From NCBI GenBank assembly GCA_021848045.1, contig JAJZNC010000035.1:1-58123 (forward strand): DNA of 58,123 nucleotides, given 5' to 3'. The notes under the pieces are model-generated. The model searched no databases, was not told where the DNA came from, and was given only the letters and a program-made list of their open reading frames with translations. The position numbers and the translations under genes were made by a program. Below, piece by piece: positions 56,062 through 58,123 of this stretch; within the stretch, counting starts at the first letter, position 1; the number at the start of each line of letters is the position of its first letter. This DNA comes from an archaeon. Lineage in GTDB: Archaea > Thermoproteota > Nitrososphaeria > Nitrososphaerales > Gagatemarchaeaceae.

Positions 56062-56313
56062 TCACTGAGGCGCCTCGGCCTGCTGAGACGCCTCAGGCTT
56101 CCCCCACCGCCCGACCTTGGGGAGGTCCTTCGTCCTGAAGAGCGTCATCCCCCTACGGTACCGGTCGAGCTCGACCTGGACGTAGTTTATCTCGGACCGC
56201 AGCTCGTCGGCCTTCTTCTTGCCGTCCCTCCCGCCTGACGCACCCAGCGCATCGAGCTTCTGCTTCTTCTCGGCGATGATGCCCGCCAGCAGCTGCTCGT
56301 ACTCGGTCTCCAA
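56062..56313 (-). CDS. small coiled-coil protein
   Basis: 83 residues, almost wholly alpha-helical (ETEYEQLLAGIIAEKKQKLD, then KKKADELRSEINYVQVELDR), with a short Pro/Glu tail. No family recognised. TTG 56313 fits the TATA-like box at 56340-56349; TTG 56337 lies too close to it. Confidence 0.55.
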   Translation of the reverse strand: METEYEQLLAGIIAEKKQKLDALGASGGRDGKKKADELRSEINYVQVELDRYRRGMTLFRTKDLPKVGRWGKPEASQQAEAPQ

Positions 56314-56339
56314 TCCAGCCCGCTCCGCCGCCTTCAAAA

Positions 56340-56349
56340 TCTATAAACC
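56340..56349 (-). promoter_or_regulatory. TATA-like box for the coiled-coil gene
   Basis: GGGTTTATAG on the minus strand, about 27-36 bases before TTG 56313. Confidence 0.4.
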
Positions 56350-56377
56350 CATCGCCGGCGCCGCGGGGGCTCCCAAA

Positions 56378-56388
56378 CGATAAAACAC
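56378..56388 (+). promoter_or_regulatory. TATA-like box for the DUF371 gene
   Basis: CGATAAAACAC on the plus strand, centred about 30 bases before ATG 56413; fits a leaderless transcript. Confidence 0.45.
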
Positions 56389-56412
56389 CCCCCTCGCGGG
56401 CGCCCGGCAGGC

Positions 56413-56853
56413 ATGCAGAGCCCCCGCGTCCTGGTCGCAGAGGAGGTGCAGTTCTCAGGCCACGCGATGGTCCGGGCGACCCACGGGAGCACCATCGAGG
56501 TGACGACCGAGCGCCACCTCAGCCCCAGCGGGGACTGCATAGTCGGCGTTTGCGCGACCAAGGGGCTCTCGCAGCTCTCCCCCTCGATGAAGAGCGCGCT
56601 GAGGTCTGACTCGGCCAGGGTGCGGATCACCATCGTCGCCCCCGGGGGCCGGCACTCGTTCTCCGCGAGGGGGAGCAAGGACCTCCCTCTCTCGAGCCCT
56701 ACTGCCATGGTCATCAGGACGAGCAGCTTCGTGTGCCCCCGCACCCTCGCCGTCCTCGCTGAGACGCCCGCGAGGGGGCTGCCGCGGAGCCTGGTGGGAA
56801 GTTTGAAATCCCCGGAGGCGTCCGGCCTGCTCAGGATAGAGGTTACCGATTGA
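56413..56853 (+). CDS. DUF371 family protein
   Basis: 146 residues of an archaeal conserved family of unknown function: FSGHAMVRATHGSTIEVTT, SGDCIVGVCATKGLSQLSP and VIRTSSFVCPRTLAVLAET are its characteristic blocks. The gene overlaps the downstream decarboxylase-like gene as TTGA, so the two are probably translated together; a link to isoprenoid synthesis is possible but untested. Confidence 0.85.
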   Translation: MQSPRVLVAEEVQFSGHAMVRATHGSTIEVTTERHLSPSGDCIVGVCATKGLSQLSPSMKSALRSDSARVRITIVAPGGRHSFSARGSKDLPLSSPTAMVIRTSSFVCPRTLAVLAETPARGLPRSLVGSLKSPEASGLLRIEVTD

Positions 56854-57842
56854 CCCCCTTCAAGTCGACGGCGAACACGATGCAGGCCCTGGTGAAGTAC
56901 CACGGGCTGAAGGACTGGAAGCTCAGGCTCCCCTACCACGACAGCATCTCAGTGAACACGACGTCGATCGGGAGCGAGGTGGTGGTCCGCGAGGCGAGGG
57001 GCGGGAAGGGAGAGCTGCTCGTGGCAGGGAGGAAGAACGACGACGCGCTGAGGCGGCTCCAGGGCGTCTCGATGAGGCTGACCGGGAAGCCCTTCGAGGA
57101 GCTGGGGCTCCGCCTGGACTCGGCGAACTTCCCGCGCGTCGACGCGAAGGGGCTGGGATTCTCCTCCTCCGCCGGGGCGGCCCTCGCGCTCGCCCTATTC
57201 CACGCGGTCAGCGACGAGGAGCCCGACTACACCGAGCTCTCCAGGGTGGCGCGGCTCTTCGCCGGGTCCGCGTCGAGGACGGTGGTGGGGGGCTTCGCCA
57301 GGCTCTACGCCGGCAAAGGCTACGAGGACACGTACGCCGAGAGGTTCGCCGACGAGAGGGACCTCCCCCTCAGGATGGTCATAGTGCCCCTCAACTCCCC
57401 CGTGAGGACGGAAGACGCCCACAGGGAGGTCGAGAGCTCTCCCTTCTTCAAGGCCAGGATCGAGTCCGCCTCGAAGAGGTGCGACGAGATGGAGAAGGCG
57501 ATAAAGGGGGGAGACTTTAGGAAGGTGGGAGACATGACGGAGCAGGACACGCTGGAGCTCCACAGCATAACGATGACCGGGGCGAACAGGCTCGTTGTCA
57601 TGAGCCCCGACACGGTCAGGATAATCACCAAGGTGAGGGAGCTGAGGTCGAACAGCGTCGAGGCGTACTTCTCGATGCAGACGGGGCCATCGGTCTTCAT
57701 CAACACCACGGAGGAGGACCAGGACAAGGTCAGGAGGGCAGTCTCCCGCATGGGGTACAGGACCGTCCTCTCCGGCGTCGGCAAGGCGGCGAGGATAGGA
57801 AGGGCGGGGCCGAGCAGCGATTATCTAGCCCCGGGCCATTGA
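56850..57842 (+). CDS. mevalonate-decarboxylase family GHMP protein lacking the catalytic Asp
   Basis: 330 residues in the mevalonate 5-diphosphate/phosphate decarboxylase branch of GHMP kinases: TANTMQALVKYHGLKDWKLR with the conserved Lys, LGFSSSAGAALALAL, SASRTVVGGFARLYAG with the conserved Arg. The last catalytic motif, usually D-A/T-G-P, reads FSMQTGPSVF, so the invariant Asp is Gln277. A true decarboxylase would need that Asp; loss of it is seen in mevalonate-3-kinase-like relatives. It could be a kinase-only enzyme of an alternative mevalonate pathway, or a relaxed decarboxylase. TTG 56850 overlaps DUF371. Confidence 0.8.
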   Translation: MTPFKSTANTMQALVKYHGLKDWKLRLPYHDSISVNTTSIGSEVVVREARGGKGELLVAGRKNDDALRRLQGVSMRLTGKPFEELGLRLDSANFPRVDAKGLGFSSSAGAALALALFHAVSDEEPDYTELSRVARLFAGSASRTVVGGFARLYAGKGYEDTYAERFADERDLPLRMVIVPLNSPVRTEDAHREVESSPFFKARIESASKRCDEMEKAIKGGDFRKVGDMTEQDTLELHSITMTGANRLVVMSPDTVRIITKVRELRSNSVEAYFSMQTGPSVFINTTEEDQDKVRRAVSRMGYRTVLSGVGKAARIGRAGPSSDYLAPGH

Positions 57843-57851
57843 TAGGGCGAG

Positions 57852-58073
57852 ATGCCCGGCAAGACGGGGATGCCCGTGAAAGAGTACATCGGACAGCTGA
57901 GGGAGACGCGGAAGGGGAAGCCCCCACAGATACGCGAGGCGCTCGACATCTACGTGATGCTCTGGGAGAAGGCCGTGGAGAACGGGGTGGTCTCGGAGGA
58001 GGACGAGGTCTCGGAGGCCCTCTCGAAGCTCGACAAGGCCGGCGGGCTCTACCAGGCAGCCTCTAGTGCGTGA
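57852..58073 (+). CDS. small hypothetical protein
   Basis: 73 residues (PGKTGMPVKEYIGQLRETRK, LDIYVMLWEKAVENGVVSE), mostly helical, no recognised family. ATG 57852 is nine bases after the preceding stop, suggesting one operon with DUF371 and the GHMP protein. Its 3' end overlaps the end of the dehydrogenase by 11 bases. Confidence 0.55.
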   Translation: MPGKTGMPVKEYIGQLRETRKGKPPQIREALDIYVMLWEKAVENGVVSEEDEVSEALSKLDKAGGLYQAASSA

Positions 58074-58123
58074 CCTCTCCGCCGTCGAGGACTATCCCCT
58101 GGCCGGTGACGTAGGAGGACTCG
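58063..58123 (-). CDS. short-chain dehydrogenase, C-terminal end only
   Basis: Reads SSYVTGQGIVLDGGEVTH then stop; the SxYVTGQxxxVDGG pattern is the typical C-terminus of classical short-chain dehydrogenases/reductases such as 3-oxoacyl-ACP reductase or glucose dehydrogenase. The rest lies beyond the window, so the substrate is unknown. Confidence 0.75.
   Translation of the reverse strand, partial: ESSYVTGQGIVLDGGEVTH

Noticed and set aside
1-58123. CRISPR array, rRNA genes or insertion-sequence transposase
   Set aside because: No regularly spaced repeats, no rRNA-like stretches and no transposase motifs were seen by reading through the window.

Overview
This is a high-GC archaeal chromosome segment. 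RNA polymerase subunits RpoD and RpoN, archaeal ribosomal protein clusters, Cbf5, the RNase P protein Rpp29, deoxyhypusine synthase, mevalonate kinase and isopentenyl phosphate kinase fix the domain. The S10/spc cluster runs L22 to Cbf5 with no L14e or L34e, and with the small translation and secretion set this fits the Nitrososphaeria/Thaumarchaeota. No ammonia-oxidation gene is in the window, so lifestyle below that level is inference. Many genes have a TATA-like box about 25-35 bases before an ATG, GTG or TTG start, which suggests mostly leaderless or short-leader transcripts; genes inside operons overlap by ATGA, GTGA, TTGA or TGATG.

Layout. 1-5.9 kb (minus): mevalonate kinase, isopentenyl phosphate kinase, polyprenyl diphosphate synthase and glutamyl-tRNA synthetase, preceded by a secreted YVTN beta-propeller. 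5.9-14.3 kb (minus): S2, enolase, RpoN, S9, L13, L18e, RpoD, S11, S4 and S13, interrupted at 6.8-8.6 kb by three plus-strand secreted or membrane genes (the first notably AT-rich) and at 12.3 kb by a possible membrane protein. 14.4-24.5 kb: a winged-helix regulator divergent from glmS, deoxyhypusine synthase, a pilin-signal propeller protein, CoxG convergent with a form-II CoxL-like molybdenum hydroxylase, and PurA. 24.5-27.3 kb: an accessory stretch with a VapBC-type pair and an AT-rich two-gene module of unknown function, lying between a damaged tRNA-Ser copy and an intact tRNA-Ser(GGA), which looks like a small integrated element. 27.3-28.7 kb: an amidohydrolase and a GNAT acetyltransferase.

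28.7-41.3 kb (minus) is one long operon from L22 to Cbf5 including SecY, an EMC3/DUF106 membrane insertase-like protein, adenylate kinase and cytidylate kinase. 41.4-44.8 kb (plus): succinate dehydrogenase sdhA-C-D-B, whose sdhA has no normal start codon. 44.8-50.7 kb (minus): sufB-sufD-Rieske-sufS-sufU for Fe-S cluster assembly; sufB carries a 358-residue intein placed exactly before its key cysteine. sufC lies apart at 53.1-53.9 kb, and its promoter shares a near-palindrome with the sufB promoter. Between them are a tiny membrane protein, a C2H2 zinc-finger protein, a DoxX protein and a D-2-hydroxyacid dehydrogenase. 54.1-58.1 kb: an MFS transporter with a histidine-rich loop, a GAF protein, a small coiled-coil protein, a DUF371 protein, a mevalonate-decarboxylase-family GHMP protein lacking the expected catalytic aspartate, a small unknown protein and the end of a short-chain dehydrogenase.

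The most interesting signals are the SufB intein with the shared suf operator, the tRNA-Ser-flanked AT-rich two-gene module, and the altered decarboxylase.
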